64,000 bases of DNA from Ovis canadensis. Taxonomy: Eukaryota; Chordata; Mammalia; Artiodactyla; Bovidae. Both the position numbers and the translations under genes were made by a program. The stretch is from contig NC_091249.1 in assembly GCF_042477335.2 (NCBI RefSeq), forward strand, positions 43,446,001-43,510,000, given 5' to 3'. Under the pieces are notes generated by a model, which was not told the origin of the DNA, did not search any database, and worked only from the letters and a program-made list of their open reading frames with translations. Below are positions 21,669 through 32,601 of the stretch, one piece after another; position 1 is the stretch's first letter; each line of letters starts with the position of its first letter.

Positions 21669-24600
21669 GTCGCTTCAATCATGTCCAACTCTGTGCAGCC
21701 CCATAGACAGCAGCCCACCAGGCTCCCCCATCCCTGGGATTCTCCAGGCAAGAACACTGGAGTGGGTTGCCATTTCCTTCTCCAATGCATGAAAGTGAAA
21801 AGTGAAAGTGAAGTCGCTCAGTCGTGCCCGACTCTCAGTGACCCCACAGACTGCAGCCCACCAGGCTCTCACCTTCTAGTGCCCCGTAATTTTCAGATGA
21901 CTTTCAAGGGCAGCCTCAAGGGGAAAAAGGAGGGACCAAGGGCCAGCTCTTGAAGTGCAATGTGGAATTCAAGCGCCACCTTTTCCAGGAAGCCTGCTCT
22001 GATCTCCACAGATAATCACCACCTCTAACTATGAAATTTTATCTGTACATACCTTCTTGTAAAACTTGACTTCCCATCACAATGACTATCTCTGTGCTTC
22101 CTCTTCTGTGGGACTTTGTAGCCTCATTCCCTTTCACAGGGCCTGTTCCTAATGACAGGCAGAAAAGTCAGAGACGATCTCAGGGTAAGAGGGTTTGCCT
22201 GGCGGCCACCCCAGGCCCACCTTACCATCTGTTTAGGTGTGTGTATGCCCTGGTCTTCATTCAGTGTTGCCTTTTTTTTTTTTTTTTTTAAGTATCTGCT
22301 TGAGCTAACACTGTGCTGGGCACTGGGGATCTAAAAATGCCATTTCCACCCCTTCAGGTAGAAATTGCCTAGACAGAGAGAGTCACATTCATGACAAATC
22401 GCAGTCCAGGTGAACGCAGCTTCAAATTGAAATTCTGTCTTTCACGTTCCTAGTATTGCCTAACAAAACTTGGAACTCTTAGCCAGATCCTTCCTCCACC
22501 TTCTGAAATGGGTGAGAGCCTTCCTTCCCAGCCTGTTGTGGTCAGAAGGGTTGTGTCGCTTCTCTGTGCAGAGATCCCTTTTCCTGCCTCAGTGCTTTGG
22601 TTCCAGAAAGAACTGCCAGGTGGGGCTTGTGCCCATTCTTGTCCCCGGAGGCTGCTCCCCTCCTTCCAGGCTGGCATCCCATCACACCTCTGTCAGGATA
22701 CCTTTCCTCAGCCCTCAGCATCCCTCCAGCACACTGATATTCAGTGTTCTTGGGGTACTTGTCACCCGCAGCCTTGTGCTATGGCTGTTCATGTACTTGG
22801 CCTGTCTCTCTCCATAATCTCCCTGAGGACAGGGACTTCCTCCACTTGTACCCTTACAATGCCTGCTGCAGAGATCTTTGACAAGTATTTAACAAGATTT
22901 GATTTTATCGTTTCCATTAGAGTTAGGGAAACTCTGCTGTATTTTCATGCCATCATGCAAGAAGTTGAAGGACGCTGTGGTTTGGGAAAAAACATCATAT
23001 TAATACATGTGCTAGGCTGCATGTAGGAAAACAAGATGGTTATTGGAGAGTTACGCTGGGTGACATAGACACTTTTTCTTCATCTTCTCATGCTGTCCTC
23101 CCACATTTTATTCTCTTTGCCATTGAAATGTTCACAGGCTTTCTTTTCTTTATTTTAAAAGTCTGGCAGGCTTATGTGGTGCTTCCTTACGATTACATAC
23201 CCAGTTCTTGTCCTGGAGCCTCTTCATTATTGCCTGTTATTTAATTTACACCTTGATTTGGAAATCCCTTTGGAAAACTGCTTCTTTTACCCCAGGCTGC
23301 ATGCCAGGCTCTTGTGGGCATTAATGGAACTTCCTGAATTGTCCGATTCACTGCACTGCCCAATCTCAAGGGCCTGGTCTTTTATGTATTCTCTAAACTT
23401 TTAGCATGTAAATAATAATAACAGTTTTTTTTTGCAGCTCTGGCCATGTAAAATTGCAAAATGCCACATGGAACACTAAATATCACATCATCCTATGAAA
23501 GACGTCCTGATGTATTGGCAGAGGCTCTTGTCTTGAACTAAAGCCTGACAGTCTTTACTTTGCGATTTTTCTAAACTGTATGACATCTTGTCTCTTTGAC
23601 ACCTTCTTAAATTTTTTTAAAGCCATCTCTTGAATGTCTTTTTTTTTTTTTTTACCCATTCAGATAGTGAATTGGTTCATATTATCTAAACTTGCTAACA
23701 GAATGCCCTTTGACTCTGCGGCCTTTTCAAACATTCTGTCTCAAAATCATCTTAACACAGTGATTTGTGAAGCAGAACATATATAATTTCGTTTTAGGTG
23801 AAACAGTTAAAAAAAAGTTCAAGAGAACTTTTAAGCATATCTGTCAAGAAAGAAGTGACTGACTTCTGGAGTTGTGCTTGCTCTCTTCTGTTTTAAAATG
23901 CTGTGACAGAGAAAAGGCACATTCTACTTGGGCAACTTTGGGAACTTGACTGGATTTGGTGCCTCAAGTGTACAGGGTAAATGGTTCTGGCAGGACCAGC
24001 GTGCAATGTTTGCTGTACTTAGGACGCAGCAGAGGCTCACGTGTCTTAGTGTGTTTGGAAGTGAATGGCAGGCCTTTTGGAGCAGGGCTATGTGTTTTGA
24101 TCATCTTTCACAGGCCCCTTGACAGCAGACATCTATTGAGAACTCACTGGGAATTTGGTGTTGCTCGAAGTTACAAAAAAATAAATCTGGACGGCTAGAC
24201 TATTTCTTTCCTCACCAGTTTTTTTTTTTCTCCTGCCAAGACTGGGGATCATCACCTTTCAGAAGAGCAGTAGTCTCCACTCTCAACCCCTAGTTTTGTC
24301 CACAGAGCTAGGAACCGAGGCGACAGTACTTGGGGGAGAGGAATTCTTGAAGATGTTACTGGCTCATTCTGACAGTACCGAGTCCAACTTTAAACCCAAT
24401 TCGTAGCGCAGCGTCTGACTCAGTGATGGTGTGCCATAATGGTTTGGTGGATGAATATTTGCGAGTGAAATGCACCCACAAAAATGGTTTCAGAACTCCT
24501 TTAGTTTATCTCTTGCTCCTTCACCCCCTCCTTTATAAAATGCTGGTGGCCGGGGCCCTCGCACGTGGGTCTGTTCTCAGACTGTCACGTGACTTACCTT

Positions 24601-27600
24601 GTATTGTGGCTTTTCTGTAACCTGGTGCTCTGCCTTTCACCCCCATGCAGGTCTTCTTTGACGTGAGGATTGGAGATAAAGATGTTGGCAGAATCGTAAT
24701 TGGCCTCTTTGGAAAAGTCGTGCCCAAGACTGTGGAAAATTTTGTCGCTCTGGCAACAGGAGAGGTATGCCTCAGTTTTATCCCCTTTAACTGTGCACAG
24801 AATTGAATCTTCCTCCTTTTAAGCCAAACATACAGATGTATTCTGGGGGATGAATGGAGAGAATAACATGGAAACATATACACCACCATATGTAAAACAG
24901 ATAACCAGTGGGAATTTGCTGCATGACTCAGGGAACTCAAACTGGGGCTCTGTGACAACCTAGAGGGGTGGGATGAGGTGGGAGGTGGCAGGGAGGTTCC
25001 AGAGGGAGAGCACATTGGCTGAGTCATGTTGATGCATGGCAGAAAAAACAATTATCCTCCAATTAAAAATAAATACCTTTTAAAAAATGTAAATGTAAAA
25101 AAAAGTTATACTTGGGAAAATAAGTGTTAAATTAGTAGATGAGATGAATCTGAGACATCTAATAATATTTTACTTTGTTTTTCTATAAAATCTGTATTCT
25201 TTAAGCAGTCAGTTTCCTCAAGGTTCTAGAAAGTGAAACAGTCATGAAGTGAAAATGCAGACTTCTCTCTTTTTACTTGTGCATGTTAGTATTTTGCTTC
25301 CCTAGTTTATTTATTTTTCAGTCAGCTAATGATAAATATCTGTCAGTAAACTATTGTAGGTGCCTACTGTAGTTCTGTAGATATTTTGTGTAATTTTCTC
25401 ATTTTGTCATTTCCAGATAAACTCTGGGGTTTATCTTACAGTATGGGTTATATCTGCTTGTGTATTCAATTGACATAATCTCTTTAGAAAGGATATGGAT
25501 ATAAAGGAAGCACATTTCATCGCGTCATCAAAGATTTCATGATTCAAGGAGGAGACTTCACCCGGGGAGATGGCACTGGTGGTAACGTTGTCTCTTAAAC
25601 TTTTCCTTTCCTGCTTACCCAAGTGATACCTAAGACTAAGATGGTATATTTGCCCAGCATATTGAACTCCCAGCTTCAAGGAACAAAGTCAAAAAGACAA
25701 ACTTAATTCTTCCAGAAAGATAAGAGTTTTTGGTTGGGGGCGGGGGGCCTCATCTAACAAAATCTTGGTAGGTGTGAATGAGTGAGGCCTCCTAATTTTA
25801 AGCAGTCTTTGCTTGGGTATTCATCATCCTTCTTTAGTGGAGATGTATTCAGTCGGCTGTTTTGCACTTATGAAAATCCTGGATTCCTGGTATGTAGCAG
25901 TATGGAAAGAAGTCTGTCATAGCAAGGAGAGGTAGACTGAAAAGCCATGTGCCCTGAAGGGGACAGCCAGCTGCAGAAGTGCATTTTGCGGGGCGGGGGT
26001 GGGGTGGTGGGGGTGGGGTGGTGGTGGTGGTCCAGAAGCATCATGCCAGAATGATGAGACTGGTATTTAGGTGGCAGGATCACAGGTGAATTTACCTCCT
26101 TCTTTCAAAATTCTCTTTTTATCATTAGCTTTTGCAGTAATAAAAATTTAAGTAATAGACCACTTGTCACAATTACAGTATAAATTAATTTTTATCAACA
26201 CCATTAGAATTCAATAAAGAACCCATAATTCAGTTTATAGAATTTCAAATATAACTGAGCTTATTGTTTTTCATTGAGGATTCCAGCTGCCCAGCTCCCT
26301 GGTCTTTTTCTCATAAATGTAGTGAGTTCTTTTCCTGAACATACATACAATATGGAACTATACCAAATTTTTATTTAAGTACTTTAAGTACTTTATATAC
26401 TTATTTTTATTTACTTAAGATTTTTAATTCAGCAAATACTGGGTTTGGTAGATAGTAAATGGCTAACGTTTTAAAGAAACAAGCCATTTTCAAACACTAT
26501 TGTTGATTTTATGTTTATTGCAATGGTTTTTTAAAATAACAAACTGGCTGTCATTAAATGCTTGGATTTGCCAAGACACCGGTGGAAATGCTGCTGGGTA
26601 TGGGAAAGTAGACTGGATCAGAGGAACATGTTTAGGTTACTTGGTTGAATGGGGCTGCTGCAGAGCTGGGTCTCTGGTGGAAAAGCCTGGTTCCAGTGCT
26701 GGTCCCCTCGGGACTGGCACTCCGCGGTCCTGCCTGCGCCCCGGCAGGAATGGTGATGGAACTTCAGTGTTCTCTCTTCTGTTCCTCTTTCTTTCTCTCT
26801 TCTCTCTCTCTGCCTTGTGTGTGTGTGTGCACGCACGTGCACATGCATGTACAGAATTAAAATTCTCTGAGTTTTGGAGATAGGACCTTTTGGATCATTT
26901 AAATTTAGCCTAGACCTCTCTGTAGGCAGAACTTTCCTGCCAGGCCACTTCGTATGTCACTTACCAACCAGCTATAAATTGCTTACCTTTGGTATTCACT
27001 TCTGCTCCTTCTAACTGAGCCAGGATTGGATTTTTTTTTTTCCTTAGGAAGATGAATTATATTTGACCTCATCTACCAAAAAAAAAAAAAAGGCAGGGTT
27101 CCTTAAATTATTCAATATTAATACTCAGATTAATATAAAATAAGAGTTACAAAGCAGTGAAGTTGTTAAAATATCCAGTTAATTTATTTAGAAGCTGTAT
27201 ATCCCAAGATGTACACCTTAAGAAGAAAAATCATCAGGATTCACAAAATGTCCTTACTATTCCTCTACAGCAACACTTTCTAGGTAACCTGTTTGAAAAG
27301 TTAACTATGTTAGCTATGAAGAGGTTTTGGTTGTATGTGAATGAAGAAAAATGCCCATGTAAGACCCAAGTCTTAAGGAACTTTTTTGCCTGGTCCTTCA
27401 CAAGAACTGCATAGTAAGAAGGAGATAACATGAGAGCTGACTGAGCCAGACTTTAAGTTTGGCCACTGATGGATAAGGTGACCTGCAGTAGAGAAGTTGG
27501 GTGTCACAGGCACTCAGGGTTGGGGGATGGAGCAGATGGTCAGAACTGTTGTTTTATAGGAAAAATGTGCTGTGCTAGGTCTCCAGCCCCCATGCCTGCC

Positions 27601-30600
27601 TCTGGCTCAAGGCTGGCTCCCCAGCTGCTCCCAGTTGCTGTCACCCTCTGTACCCTGAAGTCATCAAGCCTAATGATGTCCAGGCTGGCACTATGTTTCT
27701 TAGTACTGAGGCTCTAAGTGCTTAGAGAACCAGAGGTGGAGCCAGAAGTTCAAGTTTTATTTTTTTCAAGCTTGATAAGCTCCCATTTGATAAGTTTGAT
27801 AAGTCTCTCATTCACAATGGGAATGAGAGAACCTAACCCATAGGACTGTTATGAGGACTGGCTAAAGGTGTATATTAAGGGCATATTGCAGTTCGCTTGG
27901 CTGCTGAGGTATGAGTGACCCAGGACAAGTGACCTGACCCTCAGGACAGAGATGAGGTCACTAGGATGGCTTACCCATCATTCCATCAGACATTACCATA
28001 CCGTCTTGGCCTGCCATTCGTTCTCATTTCAAAGTGAAATCACTGACTTGCTTGGTCAAGGTCTGGGTCTTCGTTTGAGGCCAGAGGGCATCTTGCCTTC
28101 TTGTGTCATACTTAAGGCTTTTGTTTGTTGGTTTCTTTTGGTCCCTGGTGCTGTTTCCTTAAGGAGTAAATTTTATCCTCGGCTTAATTGCTCTTTATGT
28201 TTGACTGTCTTCCTCATTCCCATCTTCTATAGGGTTCTCTTAACCAGCTCTACTCAAACCTTATACTTCCCTTTGAAGAATTTACTTTTGCATAACATCT
28301 GTCGACCCTACCCTTTTTGTTTTGTCTCACCCAGGTATAAGCATTTATGGGGAGACATTCCCAGATGAGAACTTCAGACTGAAGCATTATGGCATTGGGT
28401 GGGTCAGCATGGCCAATGCTGGGCCTGACACCAATGGCTCTCAGTTCTTTATCACCTTGACCAAGCCCACCTGGCTGGATGGCAAACATGTGGTGTTTGG
28501 AAAAGTCCTCGATGGAATGGTAACTCGATATATTATTTTTTCTCATCTAAAGCTTTATAATGAAAGTACTCTTAGTGATTTGCTCTCAGATTATGCTTCT
28601 TAGAGAGCCATAATTATATGCTGACTGGCCTCCTCAGAGGTGAATAAAGTATATATGGTACGTGGGTTCAGACCCTGAGTTGGGAAGATCCCCTAGAGAA
28701 GGGCATGGCAACCCACTCCAGTGTTCATGCCTGGAGAATCCCATGGACACAGCAGCCTGGTGGGCTACACTCCATGGGCTCACAGAGAGTCAGACATGAC
28801 TGAAGCGACTTAACACAGACACACACGGTATTTTAATTGTTAGGAGTATTGGAGCAGAAGCTGGGGGAGAAGTTGAGTCCTTAATTTATCATACTATTAG
28901 ATATAATTAGAAACTCATTTTAATGTAACCAAATGAAATCCTGTAGGTACAATGAAATATCATTTAAACTTAAAAAGGAAGGAAATCCTGTCTCTTGCTA
29001 GAACATGGATAAATCTTGAGAATGTCTTGTTAAGTAAAGTAAGCCTGTCACAAAAAGACTGTATGATTCCATTCAAATGAGGAATCTAAAGTAGTCAAGT
29101 ACTTGGGAACATAAGGCAAGATGATGGTTTCCAGGGGCTGGGGGATGAAGAAATGGGGAGCTGGTGTTCAGTGAGCATCTCTAAGAATCTTCAGTTTTAC
29201 AAGATGAAAAACTTCTGGAGATTTAGTTGCGCAATAATGTGAATATGCTTAAACTAATGAACTTAAAGTTACACTTGGAAGTGGCTGAGATGGTAATTAT
29301 ACGTTACGTGTTTCTTGTGCTCAGTTGCTCAGTCGTGTCTGATTCTCTGCAACCTCATGGACTGTAGCCTGCCAGGCTCTTCTGTCCATAGGGTTTTCCA
29401 GGCAAGAATACTGGATTGGGTTGCTATTTTCTTCTCCATGTGTTCCTTACCACCATTTAAAATATTTTTAAAAACTCTGAGCCCACGTAGCTCAGTACAG
29501 ATATAAGTCGCTTTCAGAGGCACACAGTATAACCACCAGAATTCCTAAAGAGAATTCAAATTTATGCTCCTGTGTCTGAAAGAACATCAAAGGGGTCCAA
29601 TTCATAATCCACAGGAAGAATTCTTAAAATCCTCATTCTCTTCCACTCCCTGCATTTCTCCTCCTTAGCAGCTGCCCCAAGATGCTCTTCCAGCTCCTCA
29701 ACTGGCAGCTGTAAGGCCTGCCCGATACAACCCTGGAGCATCCTTGAGTCCCTTCCCTCTGCTGTATTTCATTGTTTTCATGTGAACTCATCCAAATGCA
29801 AATAAACTAACCTCACTCACTGTAGTTCTCCCACAACTTCTACCTGTTATTCTGATTCCATTCCCAACTAAAGGGCAGGAACTGAGCTGGCTGACTCAGA
29901 ACCTCCCTTACAAGGCAAAGATGTGTTCAACCAGAACTGTCAAATAATTCTCATTGGCAAGTGAGACAGGGCTTCCAAAGTGGCTCAGTAGTAAAGAATC
30001 TGCCTGCCAGTGCAGGAGATGCAGGTTTGATCCCTTGGTTGGGAAGATCCCCTGGAGAAGGAAATGACAACTCACTCCAGTGTTCTTGCCTGGGAAATCT
30101 CATAGAGAAGCCTGGTGGGCTACAGTCCACAGGGTCCCAAAGAATTGGACACAACTTGATGATGAAATAACAAGCGGGATGAGAAGCAAAGGGGGCAAAG
30201 AAATGTCACTTAATATATCACTTTAGGTCCCATCACAGTGAAGGACATGCCTACATTTTCATAAACCAGTGTCCTCAAAAGAATGTATTCTCAAATAGCA
30301 AGGAATCCTAGTCTCCAGCCTCTGACTGCTTTTTAAATGAGTTAAACATAGTTATGCATATGTTAAAACTGCTGAGTCTAATCAGATTCCAAGTATTTTA
30401 AATGTAAACTGATTCAAGTGAGCATTTTTGAATACAACATAATGCTTCCCTTGTGGCTCAGATGGTAAAGTGTCTGCCTGCAATGCGGGAGACCCGGGTT
30501 CAATCCCTGGGTCTGGAAGATTCCCCTGGAGAAGGAAATGGCAACCTACTCCAGTGCTCTTGCCTGGAAAATTCCATAGACAGAGGAGGCTGGTAGGCTA

Positions 30601-32601
30601 CAGTCCATGGTGTCGCGAAGAGTCGGACATGACTGAGCAACTTCACTTTCACTTTAATGCTGCTGCTGCTGCTGCTAAGTCACTTCAGTTGTGTCCAACT
30701 CTTTGCGACCACAGAGACGGCAGCCCACCAGGCTCCCCCGTCCCTGGGATTCTCCAGGCAAGAACACTGGAGTGGGTTGCCATTTCCTAGGCTGTAAGAA
30801 AAATGAAGAGTACGCATCTGGGGCTTCCTTCTTCCGGTCATGGTTTTCCTTCTGATCTTCTGGATCTTATGTCTTGGTGTCCTGGTTGGCTGTGTTAACC
30901 TCCCTCCACCATTGGCATGCATCCTGGGAGATCTGCTTCCTGGTCCTAGACAAATAGTCCTGAACATTTTATGAGTCATAAACTACTTTGAGAAACTATT
31001 GAAAACTATAAACTGTCTCTAGAAGGAAAATAAGAAAGTGTGTGTATCATACAGTTTCAAGGAATTTTCACAATCTCCTGACTTCCATCCCCTGACCCTC
31101 CAGAGATTGTCTAGGTGGTTTTCTTAACATTGGACCGCACCCCAGACTTGTAGAATCAGAACCTTCACAGGTGGGCCTGCAAACAAGCATGTTAAAAATT
31201 GTGGTCAAATATACCCAACATAGAAATTTCCATTTCAACCATTAAATAAGCAGTTTTTAAGCTGCCATAGGTAATTCAGGTGTGTAGCTGCTGCTTTAGG
31301 TACACATATGCACATAAGAATCCAAACACACAATCTATTTAGAAATATGTATTATTATTAGAAGAATGCTGATCTCTTATCATAGTGTGGATTAGCTGAC
31401 ACCATGTCCAGAGCACTGAGAAACTTTGTTGCTATTTTGTTTCAACCTATTTTAGAAACTCATGAGAGATCTACTAGCTTAGTCCTTGCCTTGTATGAGA
31501 CACAATGGTCCATGGGCTGTGAAACCATCCAGAGTAGAGAAAGGGTCTTTATACCATTGGCAGGGTAGTGAGTGAAAGTCGCTCAGTCGTGTCTGATTCT
31601 TTGTGACCCCATGGACTATACAGTCCATGGAATTCTTCAGACCAGAATACTGGAGTGGGTAGCATTCCCTTCTCCAGGGGATCTTTCCACCCCAGGGATT
31701 GAACCCAGGTCTCCCGCATTGCAGGCGGATCCTTTACTGTCTGAGCCACCAGGGAAGCCCGTGGGGTAGAGATTACATTAGCATCAGACTCAACCTGTAG
31801 ATTCAGCTTCCCAGGTGGCACTAGTGGTAAAGAATCGGCCTGCCAATGCAGGAGCTGAGACGCAAGAGATGCAGGTTCAATTCCTGGATTAGGAATATCC
31901 CCAGGAGGAGGAAATGGCAGCCCACTCCAGTATTCTTGCCTGGAGAATCCCATGGACAGAGGAGCCTGGCAGGCTACATACAGTTCATCGGGTTGCGAAG
32001 AGTCAGACACAACTAAGTGACTGGGTACACACACGTACAACATGTCGATCACTGGAGTCAGCTTTAAAATGGGCAAACTCAGAACTGGCTCCATTACTAA
32101 ATCTGCCTTCTGGCTCATTTTCTTATGCTTAGACCTCTTACAGAGTGGAAATGAAATTACCTCCAATTCCATGTTAACTCTTAAGTTGGGCTGTAACAAG
32201 TGAATAGAAATAGTATTTATTAGAGCTAGGTTGCTAATAAAAAGAAGAGAGGAAACACACAAATATGCTCACTGATTAGCAAGCTTGTAGGTAAGTTTTA
32301 TCTGTTATATATAGATTTCCTAAGTTTTCCATAGTTAGCGTGCATGGTTTTTGTAATCATAAAAAATGAAAACTTATTTCCCACTAGGGCTCAGACTTCA
32401 CATTGACTTTACCTCTTGATCATCATAGTTGCTGGTCAGAAGTGATCCATGGGTCTCCTTTTCTCTCACCAGACAGTGGTCCACTCCATAGAACTGCAGG
32501 CAACTGACTGGCACGACCGCCCATTCACCAACTGCTCCATCGTCAACAGCGGCAAGATAGATGTGAAAACGCCCTTTGTGGTAGAGGTCGCTGACTGGTG
32601 A
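19360..32601 (+). CDS. PPIC: PPIC, peptidyl-prolyl cis-trans isomerase C (cyclophilin C), complete, five coding exons
   Basis: Cyclophilin C catalyses cis-trans isomerisation of X-Pro bonds and binds cyclosporin A; it works in the secretory pathway. Joining 19360-19476, 24651-24764, 25488-25581, 28335-28519 and 32473-32601 gives 639 nt, or 212 residues plus TGA, the family length. Every junction is GT-AG and phases match (0, 0, 1, 0). A hydrophobic signal peptide covers about residues 1-26 and the cyclophilin domain about 38-206. Visible active-site and drug-pocket residues are R89, F94, M95, Q97, the [13 protein letters not shown] core at 135-147, W155 and H160. No KDEL/HDEL tail is present; the protein ends ADW. 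The start ATG has A at -3 and G at +4. The promoter is a CpG island, suggesting broad expression. Cyclophilin B is the nearest alternative, but the N-terminus and C-terminal end fit cyclophilin C. Confidence 0.97.
19704..19721. repeat. Run of 18 C in PPIC intron 1
   Basis: Pure C homopolymer flanked by AGCCCG and CGCGGGCT, which can pair. Length is prone to sequencing and replication error. Confidence 0.9.
21262..21415 (+). mobile_element. MIR SINE remnant, sense
   Basis: Matches the MIR core and 3' part in pattern: CCTCTGTAAGTGGAAATAGAAATAATACC, TAGATGTGATAGAGCAGGTA, AAAGTGCTTAG. Confidence 0.6.
21631..21870 (-). mobile_element. Bov-A2/Bov-tA SINE, antisense, with (CTG)n tail
   Basis: A (CTG)n tract of about 12 units is the antisense of the SINE's AGC tail. 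It is followed by two antisense SINE segments (CACCAGGCTCCCCCATCCC then CAGGCTCTC). Lies in PPIC intron 1. Confidence 0.92.
21960..22080 (+). mobile_element. L2-like LINE remnant, sense
   Basis: TTTTCCAGGAAGCCTGCTCTGA followed by TATCTGTACATACC resembles an L2 3' region. Confidence 0.45.
22750..22895 (+). mobile_element. L2-like 3'-end remnant, sense
   Basis: CCCTGAGGACAGGGACTTCC then CAATGCCTGCTGCAGAG and GACAAGTATTTAA follows the common L2-type end. Confidence 0.4.
24651..24764 (+). CDS. PPIC: PPIC coding exon 2
   Basis: This exon encodes residues 40-77, starting [15 protein letters not shown] and ending ALATGE, the first beta strands and helix of the cyclophilin domain. The acceptor is a pyrimidine-rich tract ending CCCCATGCAG and the donor is GAG followed by GTATGC. 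It is 114 nt, phase 0 at both ends. A ruminant L1 3' end lies about 80 bp downstream in intron 2. Confidence 0.96.
24765..25487 (+). other. PPIC: PPIC intron 2
   Basis: 723-bp intron, a third of which is the L1 3' end at 24845-25095. The remainder is AT-rich with no extra exon seen. Confidence 0.85.
24845..25095 (+). mobile_element. Ruminant L1 3' UTR fragment in PPIC intron 2, sense
   Basis: Same 3' UTR as at 1765-2412 (GCTCTGTGACAACCTAGAGG, ATTATCCTCCAATTAAAAAT), 5'-truncated, ending in an A-rich tail. Confidence 0.88.
25488..25581 (+). CDS. PPIC: PPIC coding exon 3 (catalytic arginine exon)
   Basis: This exon encodes residues 78-108 plus the first base of codon 109. It carries the signature [14 protein letters not shown], with R89 matching the catalytic R55 of cyclophilin A, and F94, M95 and Q97 matching pocket residues 60, 61 and 63. 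The acceptor is TCTTTAG and the donor G followed by GTAACG, so codon 109 (Gly) is split. Thr86 replaces the Lys usual just before FHRV, and the segment after QGGD reads FTRGDGTG, more like cyclophilin B than human cyclophilin C. Confidence 0.96.
25988..26031 (+). repeat. G-rich tract with G-quadruplex potential
   Basis: Repeated GGGG/GGTGG blocks (GCGGGGCGGGGGTGGGGTGG then GGGGTGGGGTGG) on the coding strand of PPIC intron 3. Confidence 0.8.
26768..26855. repeat. CT-rich tract, (TG)n and alternating purine-pyrimidine sequence
   Basis: Pyrimidine-rich CTTTCTCTCT stretch, then TGTGTGTGTGTG and GCACGCACGTGCACATGCATG. Confidence 0.8.
28335..28519 (+). CDS. PPIC: PPIC coding exon 4 (cyclosporin-pocket exon)
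   Basis: This exon completes Gly109 and encodes residues 110-170. It contains [10 protein letters not shown], the [14 protein letters not shown] core, and [13 protein letters not shown] with W155 and H160, which match cyclophilin A W121 and H126. The acceptor is CACCCAG and the donor ATG followed by GTAACT. The exon is 185 nt; skipping it would shift the frame. Confidence 0.96.
28655..28828 (+). mobile_element. Bov-tA SINE, sense
   Basis: GGGTTCAGACCCTGAGTTGG through CAGACATGACTGAAGCGACT, ending in ACACACAC. Head slightly truncated. Confidence 0.9.
28960..29312 (+). mobile_element. Old L1 3' end (L1M type), sense
   Basis: Diagnostic order: ATGGATAAATCTTGAGAA, CACAAAAAGACTGTATGATTCC, GGTTTCCAGGGGCTGGGG, GATGAAAAACTTCTGGAGAT, ACACTTGGAAGTGGCTGAGATGG. 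Confidence 0.8.
29318..29442 (-). mobile_element. Bov-tA SINE fragment, antisense
   Basis: GCTCAGTTGCTCAGTCGTGT to GGTTGCTATTTTCTTCTCCA; lacks the tRNA-like head. Confidence 0.9.
29968..30166 (+). mobile_element. Bov-tA SINE, sense, near full length
   Basis: Starts GGGCTTCCAAAGTGGCTCAG and ends GGACACAACTTGATGATG. Confidence 0.92.
30444..30655 (+). mobile_element. Bov-tA/Bov-A2 SINE, sense
   Basis: Starts GCTTCCCTTGTGGCTCAGAT and ends in CTTCACTTTCACTTTAA, directly abutting an antisense copy. Confidence 0.92.
30656..30790 (-). mobile_element. Bov-tA SINE, antisense, abutting the previous copy
   Basis: Begins with the CTG-repeat tail and runs to GGGTTGCCATTTCCT. With 30444-30655 it forms a tail-to-tail inverted pair. 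Confidence 0.9.
31185..31270 (-). mobile_element. Old L1 3'-end remnant, antisense (tentative)
   Basis: GTGGTCAAATATACCCAACATAGAAATTTCC then CATTTCAACCATT resembles the same antisense L1 end seen at 43850. Confidence 0.4.
31569..31760 (-). mobile_element. Bov-tA SINE, antisense
   Basis: GAAAGTCGCTCAGTCGTGTC to GAGCCACCAGGGAAGCCC, full length. Confidence 0.93.
31806..32040 (+). mobile_element. Bov-tA SINE, sense
   Basis: GCTTCCCAGGTGGCACTAGT to GACACAACTAAGTGACTGGG, ending in ACACAC. Head-to-head with the antisense copy 45 bp upstream. Confidence 0.92.
32473..32601 (+). CDS. PPIC: PPIC coding exon 5 (C-terminus and stop)
   Basis: This exon encodes residues 171-212, from [12 protein letters not shown] to the terminal VEVADW, then TGA at 32599-32601. 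The acceptor is TCTCACCAG. N190-C-S is a weak N-glycosylation sequon. There is no ER retrieval signal. The exon continues into a 3' UTR of about 0.6 kb. Confidence 0.96.
   Translation, partial: TVVHSIELQATDWHDRPFTNCSIVNSGKIDVKTPFVVEVADW

Larger units (their letters stand above)
19477..24650 (+). other. PPIC: PPIC intron 1
   Basis: 5.2 kb intron. It holds the end of the CpG island, a MIR-like remnant, a Bov-A2 SINE with a CTG tract, an L2-like segment, T runs at 22271-22288 and 23638-23653, and otherwise unique sequence. No further exon was recognised. Confidence 0.85.
25582..28334 (+). other. PPIC: PPIC intron 3
   Basis: 2.75 kb, notably free of Bov-tA SINEs. It has a G-rich tract at 25988-26031 and a pyrimidine tract followed by (TG)n at 26768-26830. 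No extra exon seen. Confidence 0.8.
28520..32472 (+). other. PPIC: PPIC intron 4
   Basis: 3.95 kb intron with seven SINE segments in both orientations and an old L1 end; about half is repeat-derived. No extra exon seen. Confidence 0.85.

Noticed and set aside
21631-21669. (CTG)n tract as a possible disease-type triplet expansion
   Set aside because: It is the antisense tail of a Bov-A2 SINE, as are the CTG/CAG tracts at 30658 and 59250.
31549-32262. 237-residue open frame on the - strand of PPIC intron 4
   Set aside because: It reads through two opposed Bov-tA SINEs and has no similarity outside SINE translations.
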